Assembly (NCBI GenBank): GCA_019188255.1
Contig: JAETXT010000011.1
Coordinates: forward strand, 992,001 to 1,056,000
Direction: 5' to 3'
DNA: 64,000 nt
Origin: Verticillium longisporum
Lineage: Eukaryota; Ascomycota; Sordariomycetes; Glomerellales; Plectosphaerellaceae
Numbering within the stretch: position 1 is the stretch's first letter; the number at the start of each line of letters is the position of its first letter. Below the pieces are notes generated by a model. That model was not told where the DNA came from. It ran no database searches and worked only from the letters and a program-made list of their open reading frames with translations. Made by a program: the position numbers and the translations under genes. Shown piece by piece: positions 23,671 to 35,080 of the stretch.

Positions 23671-24511
23671 ATGTCCCAAGCCCTCAAATCATTGCTGATA
23701 GGTCCAGACATTTTTCCATACATGTTGAGTTCCTTCCAGCCCCAGGCGGGCTGCACCCGCGAGAAGCCTGCTGGTTTGCAATCTCAGGCCAATAGCCAGT
23801 TGCCATCCATTTGTAAGTCGTCTGTCCTTATCACAAGCTTCCGGTTCCAAAGATTTGGGCGGAGTACTTGGGCAGTGCTCTCCCTAGAAGCACACATTGA
23901 GGGCAGGACTGAGTACCGTAACAGTGTGGCTCGAGTGCTCTGACTGCCGCATCCCAGCGAGCAATATATCAGGCCTACATCCTAACGACGTACTCACACA
24001 CCGCAATGTGGGCAACATTATCTCACCCTTAGACATCAGCACCTCGGCAGTCATCGAATTTGCAGTCGCGCATCTCGTTGTCAAACACGTCGTCATCTGT
24101 GGCCACTCGGAATGTATCGGGATACAGTCAGCTATGGCTCTGAAGCGTGTAGGCGGCACTTTGGACACTTGGCTCGCGCCGCTGAGAGCAATTCGACAGC
24201 AGCTGTCGAACGAGCTCTTGTGTCTGCAGGATGACGGCGCCCAAGAGATGCTGATTGCCGAGAAGAACATCGAGTACGGCGTTACAGCACTGTTGGCCAA
24301 CGTCACAATTCAAGAACACATAGCGAGTCGAAATCTTCAGGTCCACGGCTATATGTTGGATGCCCCAAGTGGCCGGATCCGAGACCTCGGACTTGGACCT
24401 AAATCGAGCACACTTACAGCGATCGCCAGCCCTACGCATGAGATAATTCGTGGCAACTATGCGCAACTCATTTTTGAAGAAGACGGGACTGCGACAATGA
24501 CAGCTAAGTAG
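23671..24511 (+). CDS. Beta-class carbonic anhydrase
   Basis: Zinc enzyme interconverting CO2 and bicarbonate. Model: join(23671..23812, 23925..24511), 242 aa. The intron (GTAAGT...TAACAG) joins SI to LWLECSDCRIP, rebuilding the family LW(I/L)xCSD motif. Predicted zinc ligands are C52, H108 and C111 (ICGHSEC), with the catalytic dyad D54/R56. THRNVGNIISP and the long helix after it are typical. Oddities: the motif is CSDCR rather than the usual CSDSR, and the GHxxC motif is followed by IG where most members have GG. The N terminus is uncertain: MSQALKSLL is a plausible start, but an upstream spliced exon is possible. No obvious mitochondrial presequence is seen in this model, so I infer a cytosolic enzyme. 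Confidence 0.85.
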
Positions 24512-24784
24512 CACTGCGCGAGAAACTCAGCTTACGGCGCCGCAAACATCATGCTGTGCAGGGAAGCTTAGGACGGATTTGAACCCGCGAAGAAAGGCCA
24601 GTGGGGATCTTTGGGCATCGTATCAGTCTATCAGACCTGGATACCTAACGCATAAGTATTGCTTTGTGATGTGTTGATCTGCGTCCATTACTCTCGCCTC
24701 ACGTCCTGTGCTGCAGAAAAACGCTCTGAAACAAGCGAGTTCGTCTTTTGTTGGCAAAGAGACGCTCTAGAAGCGTTCCAAAGC

Positions 24785-25445
24785 TTAACCAAACACCAGC
24801 TTGAAGATGTCGTTAAAGACAAAGTAGTTGCCCGAAGGGTCCCGCATGAGCTGGAAGGTCTGAGAAAAGTTCATGGGGCGCTGCTCCTCATCCACCTAGA
24901 TAGAACCCAAGTAAGGTCACGTCAGTCTTTGTATAGAGATGGTTGGTTGAATCAGCAAAAGCTTGCACACGTACCAGAAGTTGGCCGGTAATGAGAATGA
25001 TGATACCGCCCTCAACGGTGGGCTGGGAGTCAAGAGTAGAAACCTGGTGCTTGACCTTCTCGAAAGGCAACGAGGACAGCTTCTCGGTGATGGGGGTGGC
25101 ACCTAGGACGGAGCTGCTCTCAAAGGTGAGCATGGACTGCTCGCGCTGTTTGGTTGTGCATGTCAGCTTTTGATGTGGTTGTTGAAGATACGAGAGTGTG
25201 AACCCACGTAGAGGCTGGTCAGTCCCTTGCGATCAGAATCAAACTGGTTGTAGTAGAACTCGACGAATTGCTCTGTGCAGGAATGATCAGTCGCCGGAGT
25301 TGCCTATCGTATTGGTATTTTATTGCACGTACTCGCGACCTCTTCGAAGTCTACAAATTGCGCGTTAGCCCCGGGTAATCGCAGTGGGTGAAGCGCGAAC
25401 ACCAAGTCGCATGGAGGGTTAGGCTGACTTACTGGGAGTTGACAT
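24785..25445 (-). CDS. NTF2: Nuclear transport factor 2 (NTF2)
   Basis: Dimeric carrier that returns Ran-GDP to the nucleus. Model: complement(join(24785..24895, 24975..25145, 25208..25272, 25333..25350, 25433..25445)), giving 125 aa, the canonical NTF2 length. The first two coding exons are only 13 and 18 nt (MSTP, then FEEVA). All five join in phase with clean donors (GTAAGT, GTACGT, GTGGGT, GTACGT). Recognisable segments are FVEFYYNQFDSDRKGL, SLYREQSMLTFE, QPTVEGGIIILITGQLLVDEEQRPM, FSQTFQLMRDPSGNYFVFNDIFKLVFG. It lies tail-to-tail with the carbonic anhydrase gene, 273 bp away. Because the exons are short, a simple ORF scan sees only fragments. Confidence 0.95.
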
Positions 25446-26863
25446 GATGACGGATGCGTGTGGCTTGGTCTGTGAGTGTCAAGCGTGTGGGTTGTTGAAC
25501 CGTAAGGAAATCTGGTCTGGAGCACGGGTCGTTGAGCAGCGGAATGGGTTTGCGGTCAGGCTGCGACGTTGATAGAAGGAGGGGTTGATCAGGTCCCGCT
25601 CATGTACCAAGGTGTCGCAAAAAATGCTAATGGTGGCTGGAGCATCGAGGACTGGGAGAGGCCCCTCCACCAGGTTCCATACCCATGCTCCCCTCTCTAA
25701 ATGAGCGCCTAAGGTACCTACCTACCTACCTAGGTACCTTAAAAGGTAAGGTAAGGTAAGGTACCTGGCCAGGTAAATTGCATCCGTCGCTTTAGTACAT
25801 GAATGGCGGGATCTGTCTTTGCTTTCTGCACCCCCTTAATTTCTCTTGCTTCTAAGGGGGCTTGCATACCAGGCACCTTAAAAACTTGCAATCTGATCCA
25901 GCTGCCGTCAACAAACTCTTTCTGTCTACAAACATCATCGCCACTCTACTGTTGGCTAACCATTCACCATACAGTTGACGGTTCTAAAACACAGGTATGT
26001 CTCATATGTAAGCGCTTACGCTGACTCCTTTCTCTTCCTTCCTGATGACACAATCTTCCATTAAGAACGGCCAACTGAACCCTCATGTTGATCCAATATA
26101 TCAAGCTCAACAGTCTGAATTTGCAACAGATGTTACTCTTATCTGTTTGGACATACTCAACGGAGCACTTGCTGATTATATGAAAACCAGGTATTCGTTG
26201 GCGACACTTGCCACAATTAAGACCATCCTCGGTCCAGCTGCCGCACAGCGGAACACGTGATGAAATCGATGCGACCTGCTTGACGCACATACTGTCCAAA
26301 TCTTGTTTGACTCAAGCTTGTACGAAGTCATTGTCCTCGCCTCAGATAATGTACATAATCAAGACAAATATAATTTGCACTCCTGATTCCGTTGTGCATT
26401 TCATCTTGTACGTGTGGACCGGCAAATGTATTCAGGATTTTTCACTGGCCGGGGGTTGTCTTGAAAATGTCGGAACGTTCTACACCTTGGAGGAAATCTC
26501 CCCCTTGAGCGACTGCAGAATGCCATGTCGTGGAACAGTGAAACTTAGGGCCCCGTGTTGATGCTAACAAGCTAAATAAATATGAGTCATTCATACGTAA
26601 GGTTAGTACTAAAATATCACTCATGAAGAAGTCTCGACTCAGTAATCCCAGATGTGGTACTACAAGCAACATGATTGCTGGCTCAACTTCTATCAGCGGG
26701 GGCCAAGTTTAGAGGCGTCGGTGTGGCAATATATACATTTGTCCGCAACCATGAGCTTGTATCATCTGCGCCACGACAGCTTCGTGAGAGGGTAGTTTCC
26801 TTATATCATATCGTCATAGCAACCAGGTCGGATGAAGAGCCTGCGAGTGTTGAAGTGGCACTT
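25446..26863. other. Intergenic region
   Basis: No supported gene on either strand; open frames are short and unlike known families. The left part holds the promoter of NTF2 and a CCTA/GGTA repeat patch at 25,709-25,776. The right part is the 3' flank of the next minus-strand gene. Confidence 0.5.
25709..25776. repeat. CCTA/GGTA palindromic repeat patch
   Basis: Tandem CTAC, CTAGGTAC and AAGGT units make a short imperfect palindrome in the NTF2 upstream region. Related patches occur at 21,411-21,477, 28,991-29,032 and 35,632-35,665. Confidence 0.75.
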
Positions 26864-28732
26864 TCACAAGTCTTCCTCTACCTCCTCTCTCTTGGTGCTC
26901 GGCTGAGATGGCATGGTAGACTGTGCAACACTGCCATCCAACAGGGACGCAGCTAGGCCGAGAGGCGGAACCTGATCACCTGGACCCGGAATACTCGGAC
27001 GCTGCTTCTTCAGGGGGCTGCCGAAGACAGAGCTCGGTAGCGTCGGCTCAAGAATCGCTGCTGCTTCCGACGTCAGACTGGTCGCCTGCGTAGCAATTGA
27101 AGCTTGAACGGCCGAGTCACCACCCGCGTTTGTGGTGTCATTATCAGTGGCCACAGAGCCTGGATCCGCAGACAGCGCTCGCTTAAGCTGTTTCGAGGCA
27201 GTCAGTCAGTATGGTGATTTGTCTTGTTAGGTTCATCATATTGGACAAACTTACACGTATACGGTTCACGCCGTCAGCAAGTTCACCCGAATATTGGCCA
27301 TCCTCAGGCGTCATCTTTGAGCCGAGGTCTTTCTCTTCAATATCCTCCATCTTGCCAAGAACTTCGCTGTCGTCATCGTCCTCATCATCACTGTCGTCCT
27401 GCAAGGCACTGCCAGCTTGCCCAATACTCTTCTTCCGAGCTTTGCGCCGCCTTGTGGCGTCCGTCTTCTGATCGCGAAAGGTTGAGAAGCCGACTGTCCC
27501 AGTTGACTTGAGAGGTCCCAAAGTTGAAAAGTCGAGCTGACCAGACCGCCTTTTGGCTGAGCCCGGCGTAGGTTGGGGAACCTTGGAGGAAGCGAGGACT
27601 CCAATCTTTTGAAGCTGGCCTGTAGGTTATCATTAGTCTCGATGTGCATCATCTTTAGGTGTGCGCTGGGGGTACTTGCGTTCGCCGCGGTAAAAGAAGG
27701 TAAATGATGCGTATGGCTTATCTGGGCCATCGATTCCAGTGACAGTCTGGGTACTGATCGTCTTAGGATCGAGAGTCTTAGGCTTGGCAAAGCTCGTCGT
27801 GTGCTCGACGTCGGCATCCATCCCTCCGCCGCCGTTGCTCTTGCCTTTGGTAGCCGATTCTGCCTCGTCATCATCATCGTGGGCATCGAATTGCGGAGAG
27901 TATTCCCCTTCTTGATCTCGCCAGAGGCGAGCACCCGAAACATGAGGACCTTGATCTGCCCAGTTGCCTCGGGGGGTTCATCGTCATCAGAAAGAGAATC
28001 GGAGCTCATGTCGTCTAGAACAGCCTCCACGGGAGACCCTGCATCAGCGCCGTACCTGAAGGCGTCTCGAGACCCTCTACCACCATCTCCTGATTTCGCT
28101 GCTATAGGTTCATTGGTAGCTCCTTGTCGTCGACGGCGCCTTTCAAACCTTTGCCGGCGTCGTTCAAGCTTCTCTGCAGCATCGTGGCCTTTCAAATCGA
28201 GGCCATTCAACCAGCGTTCCAATCCAACCTCGCGAAACAAGAACTCTCGCTCTGCCAGCCCGCCGCCTTCGACATCGGGAACTTGTACCCATCGACTATT
28301 CACCCATGTCTCCTCGCCAGGTCGGAGAAGTGTGGCCACCTCTTCCTTTGACCTGCCATCGAAGTAGATGTAGGCAGCAATAGTCTCGTTTTCCGAGTTC
28401 GTCATGGGGATGTACGGGTTCACGTTCCATGAGCCCTTGTTCCGCTCTGAAGGCGCGTTGGAGTGACCTCCGACGTACTGGGGCTTGGGGTACGGATTAT
28501 CGTCTGTGGGCTTGGGTGCCGAGTAGGGGATCGGGAGGCCAGGAGTCAGCAATGTGATCGAGATGGCAAACTTCGCAGGGTCTGGTTTGTTGCTACTGAG
28601 GTCAACCTGGGGCTGCGGAACGGGTATGTAGGTGCTGATGCGCGAGAATCGTGATTGTTTCTGCATGCCATGCTCAGGGAGTGGTGCCCCGTTGGCATGA
28701 ATACTGACCGCGATTCCCTTGAAACACGGCAT
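26864..28732 (-). CDS. Fungal protein of uncertain family (possibly DUF7918-like), one-base frameshift and GC-AG intron
   Basis: Function unknown. Model: complement(join(26864..27187, 27255..27619, 27680..28732)), about 580 aa if one base is restored. The N-terminal half looks folded (MPCFKGIAVSIHANGAPLPE, then ISITLLTPGLPIPYS, AAYIYFDGRSKEEVATLL, FLFREVGLERWLNGL). It recalls the fungal DUF7918 domain, an uncertain assignment. The second half is rich in Lys/Arg and Asp/Glu, with LKKQRPSIPG near the end, suggesting a nuclear protein. At a CCCC run (27,905-27,908 on the plus strand) the frame shifts; one extra G in the sense strand joins GEIKKG to EYSPQFDAHDDDD. The first intron starts GCAAGT and ends CTACAG: only this GC-AG junction keeps the frame and gives FFYRGERQLQKIGVLASS. 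The second intron is a normal GTAAGT. Confidence 0.7.
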
Positions 28733-29899
28733 GGTGTATGTTGGCCGGTATACTGCTGACAACACGACCCAGCCTCGCGGTGGTGATTCTTCTCGAGGCT
28801 GAGGCCAATCTCAGTCAGGTCAAGCGATGGGGGGTAGCGGTGGTGGTGGTAGCGGTGATGGTGATGGCAGAGGTTCCCAAATATTCGCGGGGAGGTGGGG
28901 ATCGAGTCAGGCGAGATGGGTGGTGCTGTTAGCGAATAGCAGCTGCCCTTTGCTAGAAGATAGCGCCGGGACTTTAGGTGTCAGTACCCACCTTAGGTAC
29001 CTAGGTAGGTACCTAGGTAGGTGGGTAGGCATTACCTTTGCTTCTGGGTTTGAAGTCCCTCAGGAAAGGTAGGAGCTAGAAGTTAATCTCGTGTCGTCGC
29101 GGTCCGCTCAGCTTGTAGATTGCTCGCTCAGTCTTATATATTCGTCATTGTTTTTATACAACATCTCGGTCGGAGAATATGGTTGCTCAACAACAGCTGC
29201 TGTTCGCTTGAGACGGCAGTCGATCTGATTCCGGCCAGCATAGCTCACTCAGTATCTGGAGACAGTTACCAGACCTTTGCAAACACCCTACTGGGTCCAA
29301 CTCTCGCCCGCCAACCTGGCTAGATGTACAGCATGATCATAGGATACTGACACTTGGGTTTGGCCCTGCTCCGTCACATGAGTATTCAAGTTAGTCCCAG
29401 ATATTCGAGTCTGCGGTCAGCATGAAACGTACTGGAGCAATGCTCTCGTGTTCCAGAAGGATTATGCTTCGTGTGTATTGTCCAGTGGAAGAAGCATCAA
29501 CGAGTTTCTCCTGTCCCCCTTACTGCCTACCTTACTCTAATGTGTGTTTTTTTTTTTTTTTGGACAGGAAAACATATGGCGTGGACGAATTGCAGAACAT
29601 CCACACCATATCATTGGTATCACGGTACACACTGACGAAGGCTAGGTACACTGGAGCAGAGCATACCTGGCGGCAACCAGGAGCCCGTTGAATGGAAATT
29701 TGTGGTGCTGACTTCAAGTCAAGGAGCGGAAACCATTTGTTTGATTAGGCGATCTGAAGTGCGGATTGCGGATTGTCACTGCTTTATGCAGCCACATCGC
29801 TATCTACGTTGAAACTGGGCGGAATGTTTCATGCCACTGACACCTTCAACGTCCCAGTCCTCAGTACCTTGCTCACGGTTCGTGCTTGCGGCGGTTCGA
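28733..29899. other. Intergenic region
   Basis: No supported gene. It contains a palindromic CCTAGG/GGTACC patch at 28,991-29,032 and a 17-base poly-T tract at about 29,545-29,561. Confidence 0.5.
28991..29032. repeat. TACCTAGGTA palindromic repeat patch
   Basis: Two overlapping copies of GGTACCTAGGTA form a near-perfect palindrome. The same words occur in several other intergenic regions of this window. Confidence 0.75.
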
Positions 29900-31160
29900 C
29901 TATCGACGCCTGATGTCTTTCACGCCACTGCCTGTTCCTGCCTCGCTGTAGCTTGTACCAATACCAGAGTCACCCCTCCACATATCCTGCTTATCTCCGT
30001 CTCCTTCATCGTCCGCGTCGACACCGGCAATTGCTTGGTCTTGTAGTCGCAATCCCGGGGTCTCCTCGTTAAGCTGTGGCTCGTACTTGAGTGGTGATTG
30101 TTTACTCAAGGTAGGAAAGGTCCGGGGAACATCAGAGAACTCATCCAACTCCCTGTCCTCTGTCTTAATGATTTTACGTGGGGCAGTGCCTCCTGGTACC
30201 GAAGATTGAGGAAGTGTGCTTGTTGTCGACCTGCCCCAGATCAGCCAAGCAAGTATCATGAAGGTGATCTCGGCTGCCCAGAATAGCACGGTAGCCACGA
30301 TGAATGAAAGCAGTCGGTAGTGATGCATAACCCAACGCAGACCGTGAAGCTGGGCTGTAATGACAGTCGACGTCTCGTGTGTCTGTAAATCTTGACCAGC
30401 CTGGATCTCAACATATGCGGCAGTGGGCATGGCGGACTGTTGGGAAGCCAGGAGGATCTTATGTGCCATTGGTACGCTTAATGTTAAGACTTGCGACTTG
30501 GGCACGACAAGGTGATAGAACAGAAAGACGAGACGAGAAGCCGCAACGATCCATGGGTCTCTATAAGGCAACAGTGCTGGGCGGCGTGATCGAAGAACGA
30601 TGCTCCGCCCATCAAATGGCAATGGACCATCTGCATCGCGCTGGGTTCCTGTGCTGGCCGCAGGCGCCGTTTCGCCGTTCAGGAGACACATGACGACCAT
30701 GAAGTTGCCACGCTCAACATTCGTCGGCGACAAGGGCATAGTTAAAAGAACACTGATGTCGTATGCCTGCTGCGTCTTCAGATTCGTATCTGCGAGATCG
30801 GCGAGTCCAAATGGGTCACGTCCGGAGCTATGGCAGCGCTGTCAGTGAGCATCTACAGATTGGATGCCGCCGGCTACAGTGACGAGCGAGGGCACTCACC
30901 CATATTGGAGATATACCGGGACACTGATGGTTTGTTCAGGCATGTAACTTCGATAGAATAAAGCCGTTGAAACTGTCGCTATGAGCAACAAAGGAATACA
31001 TCCGCCCAATAAGAGGCTCAAGTTGATGGCCGCTCGTTGAGCGCCTTTCGACGTGGATGCTTTGTACACCCGATCAAGTGAGTCCTATGCGACGCACCAG
31101 ATGTCAGCCGCCACTAGGGCAAACAAAGCACAGCCGTAAGTCGAGGTGCAGGAATACCAT
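29900..31160 (-). CDS. SEI1: Seipin-like ER lipid-droplet protein
   Basis: Endoplasmic reticulum membrane protein of the seipin (adipose-regulatory protein) family, which acts at ER-lipid droplet contacts. Model: complement(join(29900..30827, 30900..31084, 31158..31160)), 371 aa; exon 1 is the ATG alone. Topology fits the family: a short N terminus, TM1 at about 20-47 (INLSLLLGGCIPLLLIATV), a luminal domain, then TM2 at about 235-260 (LLSFIVATVLFWAAEITFMI) and a polar cytosolic tail. Luminal features are PEQTISVPVYLQYG, DPFGLADL, YDISVLLTMPLSPTN, the GNFMVVMCL strand and VPMAHKIL. The second donor is GTGAGT, completing a Gly codon across the junction. The tail is acidic and Ser-rich. It is the middle gene of a run of minus-strand genes. 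Confidence 0.88.
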
Positions 31161-32150
31161 TGCAGTCTTGTGTACCCGGTATTGCTAGGTCTGACGGGAG
31201 TCGTGTACGAAGCTCTATGTCTGAGTGTTGAAAAGTGGTGATGCTGGAGCGCCGGTCAGTAGGGTTGTGATGGTTGGGAGCTTAGATGATCGCCAGTACA
31301 TGCCAGTGATTGTTGGCAAATGATCATACGACATATCACAACAATCTGTGCTGGGGGGAGGAACTTGTTGGGCTGTGTCAAACTTGGCCTGCCTTAAGTG
31401 CTAAGTGTGCCGGAGATGAAGTATGAGTCTCCTTAGAGGCTTTGGCTGGTTGTTCTTTTCTTTTTGAAAATAGATGTAACAGTGGTGATCAAGCGGCGAC
31501 TTTATGGGTTGGTTGGACGATGTGCAAACGCTGTGGAAATATATTTGGCAAGGCCCTAGGCAGGCATGAAGGCTTGAGGTGTCCACGGGTGGGTGGCCTA
31601 CAGGGGAGTTTACGCTGGAACCGGAGCCTACCGTGCCTCACCTATGAAGCTAGGACCTGCCAGATTCAGCTTGCTTCGTACCTAAAGACCTGACTATACT
31701 CATTTGAGGTACCTTGTTTCACCGCTTGGCTTGCGTGTAAGATAAGGTAGTAGGTTGGCAAGATACCTGTTTCTCGCGTGTCCTGGATTCATACCAGGTG
31801 TTTACACGAATGACGTGGAAATTACACCGGATACACCTGGTGGCATGTATCAACAGTAGCGTCTCACAACAAAGGTGATAACAAGGCCAACCGAGGTAGC
31901 AGATGGAAATTGTTTAGTCCGTGCCACGTCGTCTTCCGCTTGGCCATTACCTGCCATTCCATGCTACGTTTCCAAAGTTTTGGCATTGACTGACTCAATT
32001 TACAATCGTGGCCAACAACCTTTCGTCGGCAAACAGCACGAATATACACACTAGCTTGCTTGCTATCTAATATGACTGTGTTCTATACCCAAAGCGCCCG
32101 GCTTGGTCCGCTGCTCGAGCACAAAGCTTCAGTTGCCTGTGTGTGATCTT
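31161..32150. other. Intergenic region
   Basis: Promoter of the seipin-like gene and 3' flank of the F-BAR gene. Open frames are short and unconvincing. I see nothing else in it. Confidence 0.5.
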
Positions 32151-35080
32151 TCAGCAGGCTTGGAGGTAGTTACTAGGTACAAGGCCAACACGTCCATTAC
32201 CGCCATGTACCTCTGCTTCCCACCAACCATCATCTTGGTGCCTGAGCACAGCCATCATGTCGCCTTTAGAAAAGCCAAGCTCTTCTGGAATGGCCGCCTG
32301 GTACATGTACATTGCCCTCGCTGGACCAACAGTCAATAGAGCTCAGAACATAGTTTACCAGAATATGGCGGAAGCTTACCAAAGTGAAGAATGGCACGGC
32401 CATCTCGAGTGTACTGGCGCGAAGGATCAGCAACACTCTTGCTTCGCTGACGCGAACCGCTTTGCGCGGGTCCTCCACCATCGTAAAGTCCCATAGCACG
32501 ATTGCTAGAGCTTGTCCCTGGCCGGCCTCCATTCCGACCTCGCTGTGATCCATGGTTCTCATCTCCGAGCGGCGCCAATTGAACGGACATGTCAACCTGC
32601 GCCGGACCGCTATTAGACCTTGTATACTCGCGAAACGGTGCCGGGGACGCCGATCTCGCCACACCGTTTGGAGAGCCTTGTCGGTAGTAGTCTTGATCCT
32701 GAGGCCTGGCTGGTCCAGCTCCCAGATCGTGCTGGCTGGCCAGGCGAGGATTTGGTGAAGCAGTGCGATGGGCACTTCGTACACTACTGGACATATCGGG
32801 TCTCGGAGATACACTTCGAGGCGGCGCTGGAGACATAGCCCTGGGCACCTCACGCCCCCTGGTTGTAGTGCGTGCTGTCGAATTGCCTGTAAACCCGCTC
32901 GAGCCTGGTCGACTGTCTGAGCCGAACACCGAGCGTGCTTGTTCAGTGAACTTCTGAGATGTTTCCTTCATAGCCCTGGCAGTGACAGCAGCAGGAGGAA
33001 CACCCAGTCTTTGTACTTGTTGGTCATATGAGGGTGGGGGTGTGCCTCTCAGGCCGGTGGTTGCAGCGCTGCTACTAGCCAGCGGTGGGACCGATCTGGC
33101 AAAGGACTGCTGCGAGCTGGGGGCAGGCGTAGCGATGCCGTGGTAGCGGTCGGCAGACACCCTGACGGTTGCTTGCTTGTCTGCGCCGACGCCTTTTAAC
33201 TCAGCAAGTGCCAACGCAATCGGATCATTTTCTTCGGGAGTGGCCTTCGGGTTGTTTGCCATCCGTTTTTCCATATCCGGGGTTGTGACGGAGAACACGT
33301 TCTGGCCTACGTTTAGTGCCAGGCTAGCATTCGCATCGATGGGCTCAGGACTGTTCGTTGCACGATCTGAGAGTATCGTAGACGTCTCCTTCGAGTAAAT
33401 TTGCGGACGCCGATTGGGACTGGCTTGGCCGCTGTGAGATGCAGAATGCCAAGTATTTCTGCTGGAAGACGACTGCGCTGCTTCTTTGGTGCTTTTGCGC
33501 CGGAATGGGCTGTGGTTCTGAAAAAAGCCGCTTCTCTTCTTGAAGACTCGACGCTCCGGTGCCGCCTCTAGTGGTACCTGTTCTTGTTTGCTCGGGGATG
33601 CTTTACCACTGGGGGGTTCTTGGCTCGATAGCGACGTAGGGTAGCTATACTCGCTATGTGAGTCTCGGCTGGAGGGCCGAGCTGAAGCAGGATGAGAACT
33701 GCGCTCCGAGGGTGGACCTGTGCGACAGAGCATAGTCATGCCATCAAGTGGATAGGGGTCGTGTGGTACTGCCGCCAAGGGTCCATGCTGGGTCGTATCG
33801 TGAGGAAGTCGGTGCTGCGGCGGCTGATGATGAGTTTGGGATGCGTCAATCTGACCGTGTCGCACACCGCTCGAGACTTGGGGCGTCCCTCGTGCGGCAA
33901 GCCCGCTGTCGCGTCCTGGTGTTTGTTGTGGCTCTCTGTGGCCGAGATTCTGGGCGAGGTGTGAATTCGGGTCGTGGTGAGACTCGTAAGTTGACGGCTG
34001 TGGTGATGAGGATCTGAATGCAGGGTTAATGCTCCTGGGGAACTGTGCTACCGAGTAATTTTCGTCCTCTGACGCTTCGGACTGCGTGTCGGTGGCGTCT
34101 CCTCTACAGAAGTTGATATATTTCGGAGGGTCTGGAATCTCCTGGCCTGTGCCCCGGTCATTGATGAAGGTAATTATGTCTTTCTCAACGTCCATCTTCT
34201 CCAGAGACAGACGGATCTTCTCGCATGAAGCATCATCGCTGACGCATACTGTGGATGCAATATTGGCAAACTGCCAAAGGCTGCTTTTGGTGAAGTCGAG
34301 GCGCTCTTCCTCAAGATCCTGGAATTTGTCCGCGGCAGCTTTCCATTCTCGGTTCCAACGAGCCGTCGTATCCTCAAGCGCCTTGACCGCATGCTCGTAT
34401 TCCGTGTTGGATGTTGCAACCGAAATCTGTGTTTTCTCAAGTTTAGCTTTGTTTTTACGCTCCTCCTGGCCCATGACCATATGTCCCTGAGCAAGATAAC
34501 CTTTGATCTTCAGGCATTCCTGTTCGTAACGATCTCGTGTCTGCCAAGCTGTCAGTTAGCGGACAGTTCGACCTCCTATACTTCTCGTACTCTAGACGGC
34601 TGGGCTCAAACACAGACCTTGTTTACGTGCTGCGTCTGCTGAATCTTCGTCTTCAGCAGCTTTTCGATACCGTTCTGCACGATCTTCCTCCTCTCCTTCA
34701 TCCCCCCAGCAAAAGCACCAAGCGGTTCTTCCAGTTCGCTCTTCATCTGTGCAGCATTATTCTGATGCTGTTTGGCCATGGCCTCGACCTCCCCCCGCAA
34801 AGTGTCGAGTGACGTTCTGAGGCTACCCGTCTCTAGGGAGCCGAGCGGTTTGCGACACAGTGATAGCAATTTCCGAGCGTAATCTTCTTCAATCGACGCT
34901 CGTACTTTTCCACGATCAGCAACTAAATTTCCGCGCCAGTGCTCAGAGATTAGTCTCACCGCTGTAGAATGCTTTTAGTTCGTCAGAAGTCTGCTTCGCT
35001 GCGAGCATGCGCTCGAGGAGAGGTTGGACTCCGGCATCCTCCTTTCCCCAGAAATTGTTGGCAACTGCTTCCATCAGCAT
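32151..35080 (-). CDS. F-BAR and SH3 domain cytokinesis protein (Cdc15/Imp2/Hof1 type)
   Basis: Membrane-bending scaffold expected at the septation ring and cortical actin sites. Model: complement(join(32151..32320, 32380..34540, 34618..34904, 34960..35080)), 912 aa. The N-terminal F-BAR domain (about 1-270) begins ANNFWGKEDAGVQPLLERM and includes RASIEEDYARKLLSL and the DRYEQECLKIKGY helix. The first intron is modelled as 55 bp ending AAAAG because this gives the family spacing FYSVRASIEEDYARK. A 37-bp alternative ending TTTAG would add six residues. A long Ser/Pro-rich linker follows. The last 56 residues are an SH3 domain (ARAMYMYQAA, DGWWEAEV, GLVPSNYL). An in-frame stop just upstream fixes the start near 35,080 unless another exon is spliced in. 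It is head-to-head with NOT1. Confidence 0.9.

Noticed and set aside
24562..24650. Possible minus-strand tRNA: the plus strand reads GGATTTGAACC, the complement of a T-loop box
   Set aside because: The T stem does not pair, no acceptor stem closes it and no anticodon loop with U33 is found. I regard it as chance or a dead relic.
34923..34959. 37-bp version of the first intron of the F-BAR gene
   Set aside because: Very short. The 55-bp version has a better-placed branch site and gives the family spacing in the F-BAR helix.
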